Shown here in pieces: positions 9,486-19,012 of a DNA stretch of 64,000 nucleotides (its first letter is position 1; every line of letters begins with the position of its first letter). Below the pieces are notes generated by a model. The model had not been told where the DNA came from, searched no databases, and was given only the letters and a program-made list of their open reading frames with translations. Both the position numbers and the translations under genes were made by a program. Origin of the DNA: Robbsia sp. KACC 23696 (lineage in GTDB: Bacteria; Pseudomonadota; Gammaproteobacteria; Burkholderiales; Burkholderiaceae); the NCBI RefSeq assembly GCF_039852015.1, contig NZ_CP156628.1, positions 248,001-312,000 on the forward strand, given 5' to 3'.

Positions 9486-9623
9486 ATGAATGAAAGCATT
9501 CGAACCCTGCGCGCCGATTTAATCGCGCTACTGGAAGCCGGACTGATCAGCGAAGCGCAGATGCGCGATTTCGACACGCTCTGGCCTGCGCCGGTCGCTG
9601 AGGCGATTGTCGACGTGGTGTAA
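9486..9623 (+). CDS. Hypothetical 45-residue protein
   Basis: A short frame from ATG 9486 to TAA 9623 with an imperfect purine-rich site (AGAGGCG) about 8 bases upstream. The product is amphipathic and acidic (IRTLRADLIALLEAGLISEA) with a predicted pair of helices. It has no recognised family. It lies beyond the terminator of the preceding small gene, so it would need its own promoter. Evidence for expression is limited to the start context and reasonable composition. Confidence 0.35.
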   Translation: MNESIRTLRADLIALLEAGLISEAQMRDFDTLWPAPVAEAIVDVV

Positions 9624-9682
9624 CGCCTGCTTAGCCACGAAGGTTGCTGCCAAGCACGTCTGTCTCGGCAGACTATCTTTAC

Positions 9683-10747
9683 TCAATGACTATCGCCTTC
9701 GACCACCGCGGCGCGCTTGTCGAAATCCCACACTAATGCCTTGTGCGTATCGATCGGCTTGGGCAGCAGCTTCGCTTTATAGAACACATCGGCAATCGCC
9801 TGCTGTTCGCCGAAATTCTTCGCGAGGACCGGCCGCACTGCATAGCTACGACGCGCATTCGCACGCTCGACCGTCTCCGCATCGAGACCCCAGACAGGTG
9901 CGAGAATCTTTGCCGCTTCTTGCGGATGGGCCTTCGTCCAAGTCCCGGCCGCACTTAACTGCTTGTAGACGACGTTCAAAATATCGGGATGTGCCTGCGC
10001 AAATGACGTCGACGCCAGGTAGTACCGCTGATACGACGCAATGCCATCGCCGCGAACCAGGATGCGTGCGTTCGGCGCTTTCTCGACCGATGCCACATAC
10101 GGATCCCAGGTGAACCACGCATCGACGCTATTGCGCTCGAATGCAGCACGTGCGTCTGCCGGCGCGAGATACGCGATTTGCACGTCCGCCGGGGTCAGCT
10201 TGGCTTGGGCAAGCGCCGCAAGCAGCAGATAGTGGCAACCCGCAGCCTTCGTTACGGCAATGCGCTTGCCCTTCAGATCCGCCAGCGAATGAATCGGATC
10301 GTCACGGTGGACGATCACCGCCTGTGCCGAAGGGGACGGTGACTCCTGCGCGATATAGACGAAATGCGAATTCGCCGCCTGAGCGAAAATCGGCACGGTG
10401 TCGGCAATATCGGCCGTCACGTCCAACGCACTCGCATTCAGCGCTTCCGTTAGCGGCAATCCGCTTGCGAACTCTGCCCACTCGATCTTCACATGCAAGG
10501 GCGCCAGCGCTTGGTCAAGCGTCCCGCGTGCTTTCAAGATCGCCATCAAGGTCGATGATTTCTGATACCCGATCCGCAGCGTGACGTTATCGCTACCCGA
10601 TGACTGCGCGTAAGCGGTCGTCGTGGAACTTACTGCGATAACGGCACTAAGGATTACGCCTAGCAACGAGGCAGAAGCGCGTCGCAGGATCGGCTTAAGC
10701 ATTGGCTTCTGATCAACGGTGTGGGCGAAGCGCGTATTCAGTTTCAT
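9683..10747 (-). CDS. ABC transporter substrate-binding protein, aliphatic sulfonate/nitrate type
   Basis: A 354-residue periplasmic binding protein of the SsuA/NrtA group. A Sec signal peptide ends near TTTAYAQ; the mature part starts VTLRIGYQKSSTLMAILKARG, typical of SsuA, and continues with GLPLTEALNASALDV and the hinge segment LKGKRIAVTKAAGCHYLLLAAL. It would deliver an alkanesulfonate or similar anion to an ABC permease, but no ssuB, ssuC or monooxygenase gene is next to it, so it is an orphan. The ATG at 10702 (MLKPILRRAS) is an alternative start that also gives a good signal peptide. Substrate is not determined by sequence alone. Confidence 0.82.
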   Translation of the reverse strand: MKLNTRFAHTVDQKPMLKPILRRASASLLGVILSAVIAVSSTTTAYAQSSGSDNVTLRIGYQKSSTLMAILKARGTLDQALAPLHVKIEWAEFASGLPLTEALNASALDVTADIADTVPIFAQAANSHFVYIAQESPSPSAQAVIVHRDDPIHSLADLKGKRIAVTKAAGCHYLLLAALAQAKLTPADVQIAYLAPADARAAFERNSVDAWFTWDPYVASVEKAPNARILVRGDGIASYQRYYLASTSFAQAHPDILNVVYKQLSAAGTWTKAHPQEAAKILAPVWGLDAETVERANARRSYAVRPVLAKNFGEQQAIADVFYKAKLLPKPIDTHKALVWDFDKRAAVVEGDSH

Positions 10748-10888
10748 CGAAGGAGGACGGAAAGTGAGCCAGCTTCGAATAGTATCGAGCCGGTCCTCAA
10801 CGTCCTAATGATCAATCTGAATATCGATTGCAGGAAAAGCGGATTAGGTAATGTCCCAGCCTACACGTGCGGCGCATGAGCAGCACGA

Positions 10889-13800
10889 TCAGAAGACGGC
10901 GCCGAGGCGGGCACCGCCAATGCCTCCGCCGACGGCGACCGCGGCCACTACCCGTACAGTCGAATCGATCTGATGTCGGGTAATCGATTTTTTACGCGAT
11001 CGGTCCGATTCGATCGATTGCGCCAGTTCGATAAACAGCTTCGACAAGTTATCTTTGAAGAGCGGCTGCGAGTGGCGACCTTGCGCAAACAGACGTATCT
11101 CTTCTTCGATGCGTATCTTGAATTGCGGCACGATATTATCGAGATGCCCGCTGTCCGCTCCCGAATACGACAGATTGCGCCAGCTCAACGACGAATCCCG
11201 TGACGTGACCAACTGATCGATCTCGTGCATCGCGGCATCGGTGCGCGTCTTCAGATCGCTCGTTCGCTTTGCAAAGGACTCCCACTTTGCGGAGAACCCA
11301 TTGAAGGCAACGACGACTTTCACCTCGGCGCCGACGTCATGGTCGTCGTCGGCGGATGGATTGTTGCCGGCTGCCGTGGGCGCGGATGTTGCGTGGCGCG
11401 TCGGTTTGACCGACACCTCGCCGTACAGCTGATTCATATTCGCCGACCATGCGAAATCGACCCACTGTCGGCCCTTCGAACCTGCCAATTCGATCATGTA
11501 GTGCGTTGCGCCCACGCCCGTGGGGTTTTGGAAGCCTGCGTCCGTGACGGTTCTCACCTTGGCGTGATTCAGCCCATCGACTGGGGCACCTTTGCTTGGG
11601 TCGAAGCGCGTCGCGATAGCTTCATAACGCTCGGGGATACCGCTCGCTTCGCTCTCCGAGAGCGCAACCTTGGGTGCCGCGGGCGGCTTTACCCGATGGA
11701 ACATCGGCGCGGCGCCTGTCGCAAGGACGAGGGTATCGGCTGCCGTCGGCGCGGGCGCGCTGGCTTTCAAGATGGCCGCGGTATCGGTGCGATTTTTCTT
11801 GCCCACGTCTTCCGCCGATACCAGCGAGGGTAGCGCGGCAACCGCGTTCAGCATTGCATTGTTCGCGCTGGCTTCGGTCCACGGCGCTTCGCCGTGGATA
11901 GCCGATTGCACCAAGCTAAGTTGATGTGCGCGCGCTGCGTCGGTGCCCGGATCTGCGATGCCGTCATTACAGAGCGAGGCCATGCGTGCGCCAACTGTTT
12001 GAGCCGCGTCGTCGTCGCCGCCGGCCAATCGGGCGAGATGGGCGGTACTGGCGGCTTGTGCGGTGTTTGCCGCGTCTGCACCCTCTGCCACAGCCCGCCA
12101 TGCGGCGGTTGAGGCGCTGAGCGCGGCGGACTGATTGCCAGGCGTTTGGCCGTGTGCGTCGATTAGCGCGGCGACCATTGCGTCGACGCCTGGACCCAGT
12201 GTGCGAGTGATCCGCTCGACCTGCGTCGAGAGATCGTGGGCGCGCGCATGCAGCAGCGCAGCTTGGTCAGTTTGCGTGCGAAGCGTGGCACGTAATGCGG
12301 CCACATCCCCGGTGGAGTGTATTGGGGCAGGCGATGTGTCGCGCAGCGACGAAGCGTCATCGCGTCGTCCAACAGTCCGCTCACTTGCCGCAGTGGGACG
12401 CGGCGTGGAGGACGTTGTGGCGGCGCGGCCTGTACCCCATCCAAACAGACGCGACGTCCATCCTGTATTTTGAGATATTTCGGCGCTGGTACGTCGGGCT
12501 GCGGTGGAGAAGCCGGATGTGTCGAGTGGGGGCGTCGCGCCTGCGCGTTCAGCCTGCGCCAGCAGGTCGCGCGTATCCGCAATGTCCTTGTCCAGCGCTG
12601 CCGCTTCCCGGCCCAATGTGGCGGCGTGATCCTGCATTTTTGCGATACCGCTGCCGGCAGCACGTTGTGCCACCGCGCGCAATGTGCCCACGTCAGTCAC
12701 TTTTTCGACAAAGTACTCGCGTGCAAGCGCATGGAGCGCGGACATCTGCGGTCCCTGACCATGCCGGTCGGCCGAGCGCGTCTGCACTAAAGCGTCGGCG
12801 TAGCCGTCGAAATTCGCTTCCTGTGCCGTGCGTAGTGCGGTACGAAGTGCGTAGCGCGCGGCCTCCTCCGCGTTGACGGTAGCACTCGGCTCGGACGTCG
12901 CACCGCTTCGCGTGGAGCGCGGCGCTTCACGGATGTCGCTTATTGCATCGGCGATATCTGCTGTTTCACCCGACGCGGGCGTTTCAGGGGCGCCAGCTTG
13001 CAGCCATTCCGCAGTGCGGAGCAGGTCGATCGTGGCACTTCGGACCTGATCGAAGGGCTGGCCTTGCGCGAGCAGCGTGCCGGCAATCGCGGCCGCTTGG
13101 CCATAGGCGGCCGTTGCGTTGTCACCCAGGTCTGTTCGCGCGCTCAACAGCATCAATTCGGATAACGCGGCAGCGTCCGCGACACCGGCGCCTGCGTGAA
13201 ATGCTGTTAAAGCAGCATGCTGCGCGAGGGTGCGCGTCTGCGCGTCTGGCCAGCGGTGGTTCGCGGCCACGCGATCGAGAAGTTCGCTTACAAAGCGCTC
13301 TTCCGCGGGAGAGCCATCGATTGGCGCGACGTCGGCGCCCGGTTTGAGGTTGCCATCGAGCAATCGGTAGCGAATCCCATTCGGTGTGCGTTCGCGTTCT
13401 ATTACCGCCTGCTTTTGATGCGTCTTCAGGTCATATCCCGAATGCAACGTGACGCCGCATAACTCACGGTTTCCTACTTTACAGATGCTGCCGTCGGGCC
13501 GAAGCGCGCTCAGTCGACTGGCATCGTCTGCCGTAAGCCAAGCGGCGGGGTTGGTCGTTGTCGACTTCGCTCCGTAGACAGCCCATTTCCCATCCTCGCG
13601 ACGATAGAGCGACACGGACTTGTCAGCCGACAGATCGGTCCGCACCGGATGGAATAGCGTCTCCTTTGTCTTGCTTTTTTTGGGACCTTCCTTGAAGCGT
13701 TCCAACACGACGAATGACGTATCAGGCCTGGCCGTGCGATCGTCGTCTGCGCTGCGTTCAGTGGCGAGCGGGGCGATGAGAAGGGTGCGGTCTGCCGTCT

Positions 13801-14092
13801 TGATCAGCTGCAAGCCGCTGGTGTTATGTCGGGTCCTCGCGAAAGGACGGGAGCCTCTGATCTTTTCCCAGGCGTCGGTGGTTTTAGAGACAACCGTGAA
13901 ATGCGCGCCCCCGTCGAGGTTACGCGCGGCGCGTTTGAACTTCGGGAGCATGTCCTGCAATGGTGAGGACGTTCGCGGGCTGTGAGTCGAAGCGCTGCTT
14001 TCTGCACGTCGAGGTAGGGGGCGATCGCCTATCGCATCATCTTGCGTAGTACTTGCCAACCGCCGTGCCGTTAAAGCCGATAGACCCCTCAT
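10889..14092 (-). CDS. Large protein of unknown function (1067 residues), possible secreted effector
   Basis: Start ATG 14092 has GGGAGG four bases before it. I recognise no family. The first ~65 residues are Ser/Thr/Arg/Pro-rich with few acidic residues and no Sec signal, as in many type III effectors. Residues ~270-480 are helical and Ala-rich, ~480-540 and ~620-660 look coiled-coil-like (AATLGREAAALDKDIADTRD), with a low-complexity Ser/Thr linker between. The C-terminal third is more ordered, with GVGATHYMIELAGSKGRQW and a final hydrophobic Gly/Ala tail (VAAVAVGGGIGGARLGAVF). Upstream I found no TTCG-N16-TTCG hrpII box on the coding strand. It sits 240 bp downstream of a toxin-antitoxin pair, an accessory setting. 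A structural or phage-related role is not excluded. Confidence 0.6.
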   Translation of the reverse strand: MRGLSALTARRLASTTQDDAIGDRPLPRRAESSASTHSPRTSSPLQDMLPKFKRAARNLDGGAHFTVVSKTTDAWEKIRGSRPFARTRHNTSGLQLIKTADRTLLIAPLATERSADDDRTARPDTSFVVLERFKEGPKKSKTKETLFHPVRTDLSADKSVSLYRREDGKWAVYGAKSTTTNPAAWLTADDASRLSALRPDGSICKVGNRELCGVTLHSGYDLKTHQKQAVIERERTPNGIRYRLLDGNLKPGADVAPIDGSPAEERFVSELLDRVAANHRWPDAQTRTLAQHAALTAFHAGAGVADAAALSELMLLSARTDLGDNATAAYGQAAAIAGTLLAQGQPFDQVRSATIDLLRTAEWLQAGAPETPASGETADIADAISDIREAPRSTRSGATSEPSATVNAEEAARYALRTALRTAQEANFDGYADALVQTRSADRHGQGPQMSALHALAREYFVEKVTDVGTLRAVAQRAAGSGIAKMQDHAATLGREAAALDKDIADTRDLLAQAERAGATPPLDTSGFSTAARRTSAEISQNTGWTSRLFGWGTGRAATTSSTPRPTAASERTVGRRDDASSLRDTSPAPIHSTGDVAALRATLRTQTDQAALLHARAHDLSTQVERITRTLGPGVDAMVAALIDAHGQTPGNQSAALSASTAAWRAVAEGADAANTAQAASTAHLARLAGGDDDAAQTVGARMASLCNDGIADPGTDAARAHQLSLVQSAIHGEAPWTEASANNAMLNAVAALPSLVSAEDVGKKNRTDTAAILKASAPAPTAADTLVLATGAAPMFHRVKPPAAPKVALSESEASGIPERYEAIATRFDPSKGAPVDGLNHAKVRTVTDAGFQNPTGVGATHYMIELAGSKGRQWVDFAWSANMNQLYGEVSVKPTRHATSAPTAAGNNPSADDDHDVGAEVKVVVAFNGFSAKWESFAKRTSDLKTRTDAAMHEIDQLVTSRDSSLSWRNLSYSGADSGHLDNIVPQFKIRIEEEIRLFAQGRHSQPLFKDNLSKLFIELAQSIESDRSRKKSITRHQIDSTVRVVAAVAVGGGIGGARLGAVF

Positions 14093-14332
14093 CGCACCTC
14101 CCAAAATAATTCAATCTCTCTTCGAACAACGCGCTTGGCCTGCGTGTGTCGAATGTGAGATGCATGGGTTGGGATTTTTACAGCGCTTCGATAGGGCGTA
14201 TATTCGGGGTTATCCGTAGGCGAGGCTTGCGAAAATGGTTTTATTTTCAATGGGATAGCGCTTCTTAAATTACGTCTCACGAGAAGCGAAGCGGTGTCGC
14301 CAATCCCGAAAAGAACGCCATTAAAAAGTCCA

Positions 14333-15031
14333 TCACCGCCCCGAAACGACATTCACGCCGATGCGATCGGCGAGCGACAACACCGCATCGTAAGTCGATT
14401 CGTCACCGAGGAGTGGTGTTGGACCGTCGACGGTTTCCAGGTCACTGGACGCAATGCGATCGCCGAACAGCACGATGGCCTCGGCGCTGTCATCTTGGCG
14501 CGACGTCCAGCACATCCCTTGCGCTTCCGGGCATTGCGCGTGAATAGCCTCGGCCCATAGGCGCGTCTTCGGATAACGGTCTTGCTCGGTATCGATCAGT
14601 TCCGCGCGGCGCACGCCGAGCTTACGTAAAGCCTTGGTGCGTAGATCGACGAGTTGCAGTGCGTTCAGCGGCAGAAGGCGTGAATGTACGATGCCAATCA
14701 ACTTCTGTTTGTCGAAGGTCTTGTAGCCCGGCGCAAACGGAATGTCGTGGAAAACGGTCTCCATGGCGGAGCAGTCGAATGTCGCACCGCCGTAGAGTGT
14801 GGGAATCACGCTGCCGGCAAGGTCAACGATAGGGCTGAAGCGCGCATTGCCGCGCGCCGTGTCATTGAATTGATTGGGTCGATACGCCTCACGGTGTATT
14901 CGATGGAATAGGCGACGCGTCGGCCATGTGAGCAGGCTCGTATGGAGCACGCTAGCGGGGAGCGGTGTGTCAGTGTTCGAGACCAATGCAAGAATCCGCT
15001 TCCGGGATCCCTTGGTGTTGCTCTCAACCAT
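14333..15031 (-). CDS. RES-domain toxin
   Basis: A 232-residue protein with the RES fold: LFHRIHREAYRPNQFND, then NARFSPI, the TLYGGATFDCSAMETVFHD block with the conserved Glu, and a C-terminal GMCWTSRQDDSAEAIVLFGDR. RES toxins (MbcT, Pseudomonas putida Res) degrade or phosphorolyse NAD+ in the cytoplasm; that is family knowledge and the activity here is inferred. The start overlaps the end of the upstream antitoxin gene by 8 bp, so the two are translationally coupled with antitoxin first. Length is slightly above compact RES toxins because of an N-terminal ~35-residue extension. Confidence 0.8.
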   Translation of the reverse strand: MVESNTKGSRKRILALVSNTDTPLPASVLHTSLLTWPTRRLFHRIHREAYRPNQFNDTARGNARFSPIVDLAGSVIPTLYGGATFDCSAMETVFHDIPFAPGYKTFDKQKLIGIVHSRLLPLNALQLVDLRTKALRKLGVRRAELIDTEQDRYPKTRLWAEAIHAQCPEAQGMCWTSRQDDSAEAIVLFGDRIASSDLETVDGPTPLLGDESTYDAVLSLADRIGVNVVSGR

Positions 15032-15704
15032 GTAGCAGTCCCGCCTTCTCGTCCGCCGCGGCAGCGATTACCTGGTCGGGTTGCGTTGCCAGCACATCCT
15101 GAGGGCGCCTGCCGCCCAAGAAACTGTTCGCCGATAGAAACCAGTAGGCGAGGCCCCAACCATCCTTCGAATCACCAAAGACCGCCAGTACTTTGGCGAG
15201 CGATTTCAGTGGACGATATCCCGCAGGGACATCGAGTCCATAGCCCGGAAAGTAATCGACGCCGTTGTGCCGGATCGCAAACGTTGCGCCATCGCGCTTC
15301 CACTTATTGGGCTGCGCGCTAGGATTGCTTTCGCTGAAGCCCGCGAGTTTCGCGATCTGCACCGCCGTGAGCCAGTCGGCGCTTTCAAGTACCGCTTTAC
15401 GTGAGCGCGCTACCATCGTCGCTTCTCGCATCAGCGTCGGGGTAGGGGGTGCGCGCGGAACCAACGCGTCTACAAGGGACTCCAAGACCTGTTGATCCTG
15501 CTCCGCCAGCTTCGAACGCAGGACATAAGCGACGTTTAGCAGCGTCCCCGCGAGCGCCTCGGCTTCTTGTTCCGTCGCGTCTTCCAGTGCGATCGCCACG
15601 ACGCGGCTCGCGCGCATACCCGTCAGCTGTCGACGAATGTCGTCGCTAGAACCCGACAAGGTCGAGACGCCAGCCCATTTGACGGAGTCGTGCATGACGT
15701 TCAT
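15024..15704 (-). CDS. Antitoxin with ParS/MbcA/Xre toxin-binding C-terminal domain
   Basis: A 226-residue partner of the RES toxin. The central part WLTAVQIAKLAGFSESN then NKWKRDGATFAIRHNGVDYF resembles the DNA-binding module of these antitoxins. The C-terminal WGLAYWFLSANSFLGGRRPQ then DVLATQPDQVIAAAADE is the DUF2384-type toxin-binding signature. The N-terminal ~100 residues are extra compared with short Xre antitoxins (about 140-150 residues). The start at 15704 (MNVMHDS) is a compromise; GTG 15716 and ATG 15695 are in frame and no site has a strong Shine-Dalgarno. A 34-bp dyad lies just upstream, consistent with autorepression. Confidence 0.75.
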   Translation of the reverse strand: MNVMHDSVKWAGVSTLSGSSDDIRRQLTGMRASRVVAIALEDATEQEAEALAGTLLNVAYVLRSKLAEQDQQVLESLVDALVPRAPPTPTLMREATMVARSRKAVLESADWLTAVQIAKLAGFSESNPSAQPNKWKRDGATFAIRHNGVDYFPGYGLDVPAGYRPLKSLAKVLAVFGDSKDGWGLAYWFLSANSFLGGRRPQDVLATQPDQVIAAAADEKAGLLHG

Positions 15705-15724
15705 GGCAATCACCAAAGTGGGTG

Positions 15725-15758
15725 AGATGGGTTAGGTTTTATATATTCTACCCCATCT
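15725..15758. promoter_or_regulatory. Inverted repeat upstream of the antitoxin, probable autoregulatory operator
   Basis: Arms AGATGGGTTAG (15725-15735) and CTACCCCATCT (15748-15758) pair at 10 of 11 positions around an AT-rich 12-base spacer. On the coding (minus) strand the spacer holds TAGAATATATAA, a plausible -10 region, so a dimeric antitoxin bound here would occlude the promoter. It is about 20 bp from the antitoxin start. Confidence 0.55.
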
Positions 15759-15787
15759 AACCCGTGCCGCCGCTTTCTTCTGTCTGA

Positions 15788-17557
15788 TTACGCCGCCTGA
15801 GCCACCGGCGAGCGTTTACGCGGCGCCGTACGCCCAGCCGTTCCGCCAGCCGGAACAGGTGTCGCCTTGCGCGTCAACGCCGTCTCCGATTTTCCGTGAA
15901 AGGTGAAAATCTCCACCGCGTCGCGCAATACGTCGGTCTGCTCGCGGTGATGGCTCGCCGCCGCCGCGACTTCTTCCACCAATGCTGCATTCTGCTGCGT
16001 CACTACGTCGAGATCGTCCATCGCGCGCTCCATCTCGTTCAGGTTGCGCTCCTGCTGATGATGCGTCTCGTCGAGTTGTCCGATCACATGGACCGTCTTG
16101 CTGAAACTGTCGACGATCGCGTGCATGGATTCGCTGGCCCGCTCGGCCAGCACCGCGCCCGATTGCGCCTGCGAAACCGTCGAACTCACGAGCGTGTCGA
16201 TCTGCTGCGCCGCATCCTTGCAGCGTTTCGCGAGAGACTGCACTTCGCCTGCCACGACGGCAAAGCTGCGACCATGTTCTCCGGCACGCGCCGCCTCGAC
16301 CGCGGCATTCAAGGCGAGCAGATTCGTCTGGAACGCGATGCCGTCGATCATCGACGTGATTTCCTTCACCTGCTTCGATGCCGCGGCCACATGCTGCATC
16401 GAGGAGATGACATCGTTGATGACGCGTTCGCCTTCCTCCGCGGTACGCGACGCATTGCGTGCTTGCTCCACCGTGTCACGCACATGTTGCTGCGCCTGTT
16501 GCGTGATCCCGTGCAAGGCCTGCATCGTCGTGGTCGTGTGATCCAGGTGTACCGCCTGACGCTCGGTACGGTTTGCAAGATCCGAATTGCCGGTCGCAAT
16601 CTCGCCGACCGCGTGACGTACGCTGCTTGCCTGCGTATGCACATCGTGCACGACCGCCGAAAGATTCACGCGTAACTGCGCCAATGCGCGTTGCATCGCG
16701 CTGAATTCGTCCGAATGCGCGGCATTGATCCGCGAGCCGTGATGCACCGACAGGTCGCAGGCGGCAAGCAGATCCGCGTCGCGACGCAGTTCCGCCAGGC
16801 GCTGGTGAATGCCTCGGTGCAGCAAGTAACCGGAGAGTCCCGCCGTGGCGAACGCGGCGAGCCAGTGGAACCAAGGCATCGGCGTGCCGGTGGACGCGAC
16901 ATAACGATCCGCCAGAAAGCTGATGGCCATCGGCGCGGCGAGGGCGACGGCGATGCGCGCGGCAAGCGTCGGCCGGCGCAGTGTCTCGATCCGCCCGCGC
17001 CACCCGGTACGTATCAGCCGACCCTCATGGAGTGCATAGCCGGAACGGCCTCCCGGGTTGCTCGCGCTTGACGCGACCTTGCCGCTATCGGCCGTCCCAG
17101 AACCGGAAGCCGGTGCAGCGGCGGCATCGACGCGTCGATTGCGGTTCTCGACAGCCACCAAAGCGGCATAAGCAGGCGCCGCCGCGCTGATTTCCTCCGC
17201 CGAGGGTTTGGTGCGCACCGACAGATAACCCGATACCGCGCCGCGCTCGACGATCGGCGTCACATTTGCGCGCACCCAGTAATAGTCGCCATTGCGGCGC
17301 CGATTCTTGACCAGAGCGGTCCAAGGCTTGCCGGCGCGCAGTGTCGCCCACATATCGGCGAAGGCAGCGGCCGGCATGTCGGGATGACGCACAAGGTTAT
17401 GGGGCTGTCCAATCAGCTGGTCGCGATCAAAACCCGAGACCTTGATAAATCCCGGATTGCAATATCGGATAACGCCCTTCAGATCGGTGACCGATACCAG
17501 CTGTTCGGAGGCGGGGAAGTCGAATTGGTGCTGGGTGACGGGTTGGTTCAGTCTCAT
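15788..17557 (-). CDS. PAS-containing methyl-accepting chemotaxis protein (Aer-like)
   Basis: A 589-residue transducer. An N-terminal PAS domain (about residues 15-125; [52 protein letters not shown]) is very like Aer, which binds FAD and senses redox or energy state. Two hydrophobic segments (about 205-255) with a short periplasmic turn anchor it, followed by a HAMP-like linker and a signalling domain whose hairpin reads [21 protein letters not shown] Lys/Arg-rich tail ends the protein without the NWETF-type receptor pentapeptide. The start at 17557 has AGGA eight bases upstream. No other chemotaxis gene is adjacent. Confidence 0.9.
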   Translation of the reverse strand: MRLNQPVTQHQFDFPASEQLVSVTDLKGVIRYCNPGFIKVSGFDRDQLIGQPHNLVRHPDMPAAAFADMWATLRAGKPWTALVKNRRRNGDYYWVRANVTPIVERGAVSGYLSVRTKPSAEEISAAAPAYAALVAVENRNRRVDAAAAPASGSGTADSGKVASSASNPGGRSGYALHEGRLIRTGWRGRIETLRRPTLAARIAVALAAPMAISFLADRYVASTGTPMPWFHWLAAFATAGLSGYLLHRGIHQRLAELRRDADLLAACDLSVHHGSRINAAHSDEFSAMQRALAQLRVNLSAVVHDVHTQASSVRHAVGEIATGNSDLANRTERQAVHLDHTTTTMQALHGITQQAQQHVRDTVEQARNASRTAEEGERVINDVISSMQHVAAASKQVKEITSMIDGIAFQTNLLALNAAVEAARAGEHGRSFAVVAGEVQSLAKRCKDAAQQIDTLVSSTVSQAQSGAVLAERASESMHAIVDSFSKTVHVIGQLDETHHQQERNLNEMERAMDDLDVVTQQNAALVEEVAAAASHHREQTDVLRDAVEIFTFHGKSETALTRKATPVPAGGTAGRTAPRKRSPVAQAA

Positions 17558-17720
17558 CTTGGCTATCCTGCGCATCGGGGTCATATGCTTGCCGCGGTTC
17601 AGCCGGCAAGCTTCAGGACCGATGGTGGCAGTGGCGAATCGCCAAGACTTTGCGCTGGATCAAGCTTTGTCCAAGCGCCCTGCGTCAGACTGACGCACGT
17701 TGGGTGGGCGCATCGGATTG

Positions 17721-18203
17721 TCAGGAATTCGGCAAGAAGTGCAGGACCACTTCGCGCCGATGGGGCGCGTGACGATGTTCGAATAAATAGACGCCTTGCC
17801 AGGTTCCCAGCACCATTCGCCCTTGATCCACCGGTATCGACAGATGCACTTGGGTCAGCGCGGTGCGCAAATGGGCCGGCATATCGTCCGGGCCTTCGGC
17901 GTCGTGTTCGTAAAGCGTCCGCGATTCCGGCGCGATGCGCGCGAAAAACGCCTCCAAATCGACGCGCACCGAAGGGTCCGCGTTTTCCTGTATCAGTAAA
18001 GACGCCGAGGTGTGACGACAAAACACCGTCAACAAGCCGTCACCGGCAGGCTGCGTGTCCATGAAACGGCGCAGCTGACTGGTTATCTCGACGAGTCCGG
18101 TGCCGCGCGTCGGCACATCTATGCGCGCGATCGGACGGGCGGGTGCGCTACCTCGCTCGGTCGGATGCTGCGCCGAAAAGGCATTATCGTGTCGCGAGGC
18201 CAT
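17721..18203 (-). CDS. YjbQ/UPF0047 family protein
   Basis: A 160-residue member of the YjbQ family. Motifs: CRHTSASLLIQENADPSVRVDLE in the first half (split here as HTSASLLIQE then NADPSVRVDL), DDMPAHLRTALTQVHLSIPV, and LGTWQGVYLFEHR near the end. Family members form trimers with a buried His site and can phosphorylate a thiamine intermediate weakly; the true cellular role is unclear. The N-terminal ~25 residues are an extension beyond the core. GAGGAG precedes the ATG by six bases. It is on the same strand as the chemoreceptor and the secreted protein but spacing suggests separate units. Confidence 0.85.
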   Translation of the reverse strand: MASRHDNAFSAQHPTERGSAPARPIARIDVPTRGTGLVEITSQLRRFMDTQPAGDGLLTVFCRHTSASLLIQENADPSVRVDLEAFFARIAPESRTLYEHDAEGPDDMPAHLRTALTQVHLSIPVDQGRMVLGTWQGVYLFEHRHAPHRREVVLHFLPNS

Positions 18204-18250
18204 AAAAAACTCCTCAGATATCTTAAATACGCCGAATTCGCTGGGAAAAG

Positions 18251-19012
18251 CTAAACGCGGCCGCCGCCACGCCGGTTGTCGTTACGGTCCCGCAAGCGGC
18301 GACGTGTCCGCCAGATGGCCGTGCCGATCGCGACCACGATGATCAGCAGTGCGCCATTGCGCAGCAGGCTGCCCGTCGATGGCCGATTATCCTGGCTTCC
18401 CGAGAGCGCGTTGCGCTCCGCGGTCGGTAGCGTGCTCGGATCCGAGGCCGTCGCTGCGCTCCCGGCCGTAGCGCTCGCGGCGCTAGCGACCGTCGCACCG
18501 CTCGCCGTACCATCGGGCGATACCGGCACCAGATTATTCGTCATCTGGGTCGGCGCACCGAACTGGGTTTGCGCGGCGCTGGGCGGCGCGTTGGGGTCCT
18601 GCGTCGGGGGCGGCGGTTGATCGGTCGCAGCGGGCATCGATGCCGCATTCGAAACCGCGCCATTACCGCCGACGGCTTGCATTCCCGCCGCATCGGTTTG
18701 CGCGCGATTCAACGCGGCGGCGTGCGTTTGCCAGTCGGCGATGACTTTTTCAACGCAGCCGACATCGGCGCAGGCATCGCGCCGCGCGCGGAAATCGGCA
18801 ACCTGCCCTTGCGACAGCACGCCGGAGGCGGCCATCCGCTGCTGCTGCGCATAGAGTTCGTCATATTCATGACCGACGATCGTGTAATCGCAGACCACCC
18901 GCTGACCGGGCACGCGGGCGGTGCTGCAGTCGATATCGGTCGCGGCGTGCGCCGTAGCGCTCAGCCCCAGTACAGCCAGAAACATCCACAGCCTGGTTCG
19001 TTGTTGCAGCAC
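18251..19012 (-). CDS. Secreted LprI/DUF1311-like protein with C-terminal membrane anchor
   Basis: The protein has a hydrophobic signal (WMFLAVLGLSATAHAA), a cysteine-containing DUF1311-like segment (DIDCSTARVPGQRVVCDYTI, then ARRDACADVGCVEKVIADW), a long Pro/Ala/Ser/Gln-rich linker, and a final transmembrane helix (GALLIIVVAIGTAIWRTRRR) with a very basic cytoplasmic tail. LprI-type domains inhibit lysozyme in some species; here the role is unknown. The start is uncertain: a GTG at 19012 gives a basic N-terminus for the signal, the ATG at 18985 gives no positive charge, and the frame is open to 19123. It is divergent from the rsb operon. Confidence 0.65.
   Translation of the reverse strand: MLQQRTRLWMFLAVLGLSATAHAATDIDCSTARVPGQRVVCDYTIVGHEYDELYAQQQRMAASGVLSQGQVADFRARRDACADVGCVEKVIADWQTHAAALNRAQTDAAGMQAVGGNGAVSNAASMPAATDQPPPPTQDPNAPPSAAQTQFGAPTQMTNNLVPVSPDGTASGATVASAASATAGSAATASDPSTLPTAERNALSGSQDNRPSTGSLLRNGALLIIVVAIGTAIWRTRRRLRDRNDNRRGGGRV

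Noticed and set aside
14093-14332. Possible hrpII/PIP box upstream of the 1067-residue protein
   Set aside because: CGAA pairs on the plus strand occur at 14123 and 14150, but the spacing is 23, not 16, and no GCGAA-N15-GCGAA was found.
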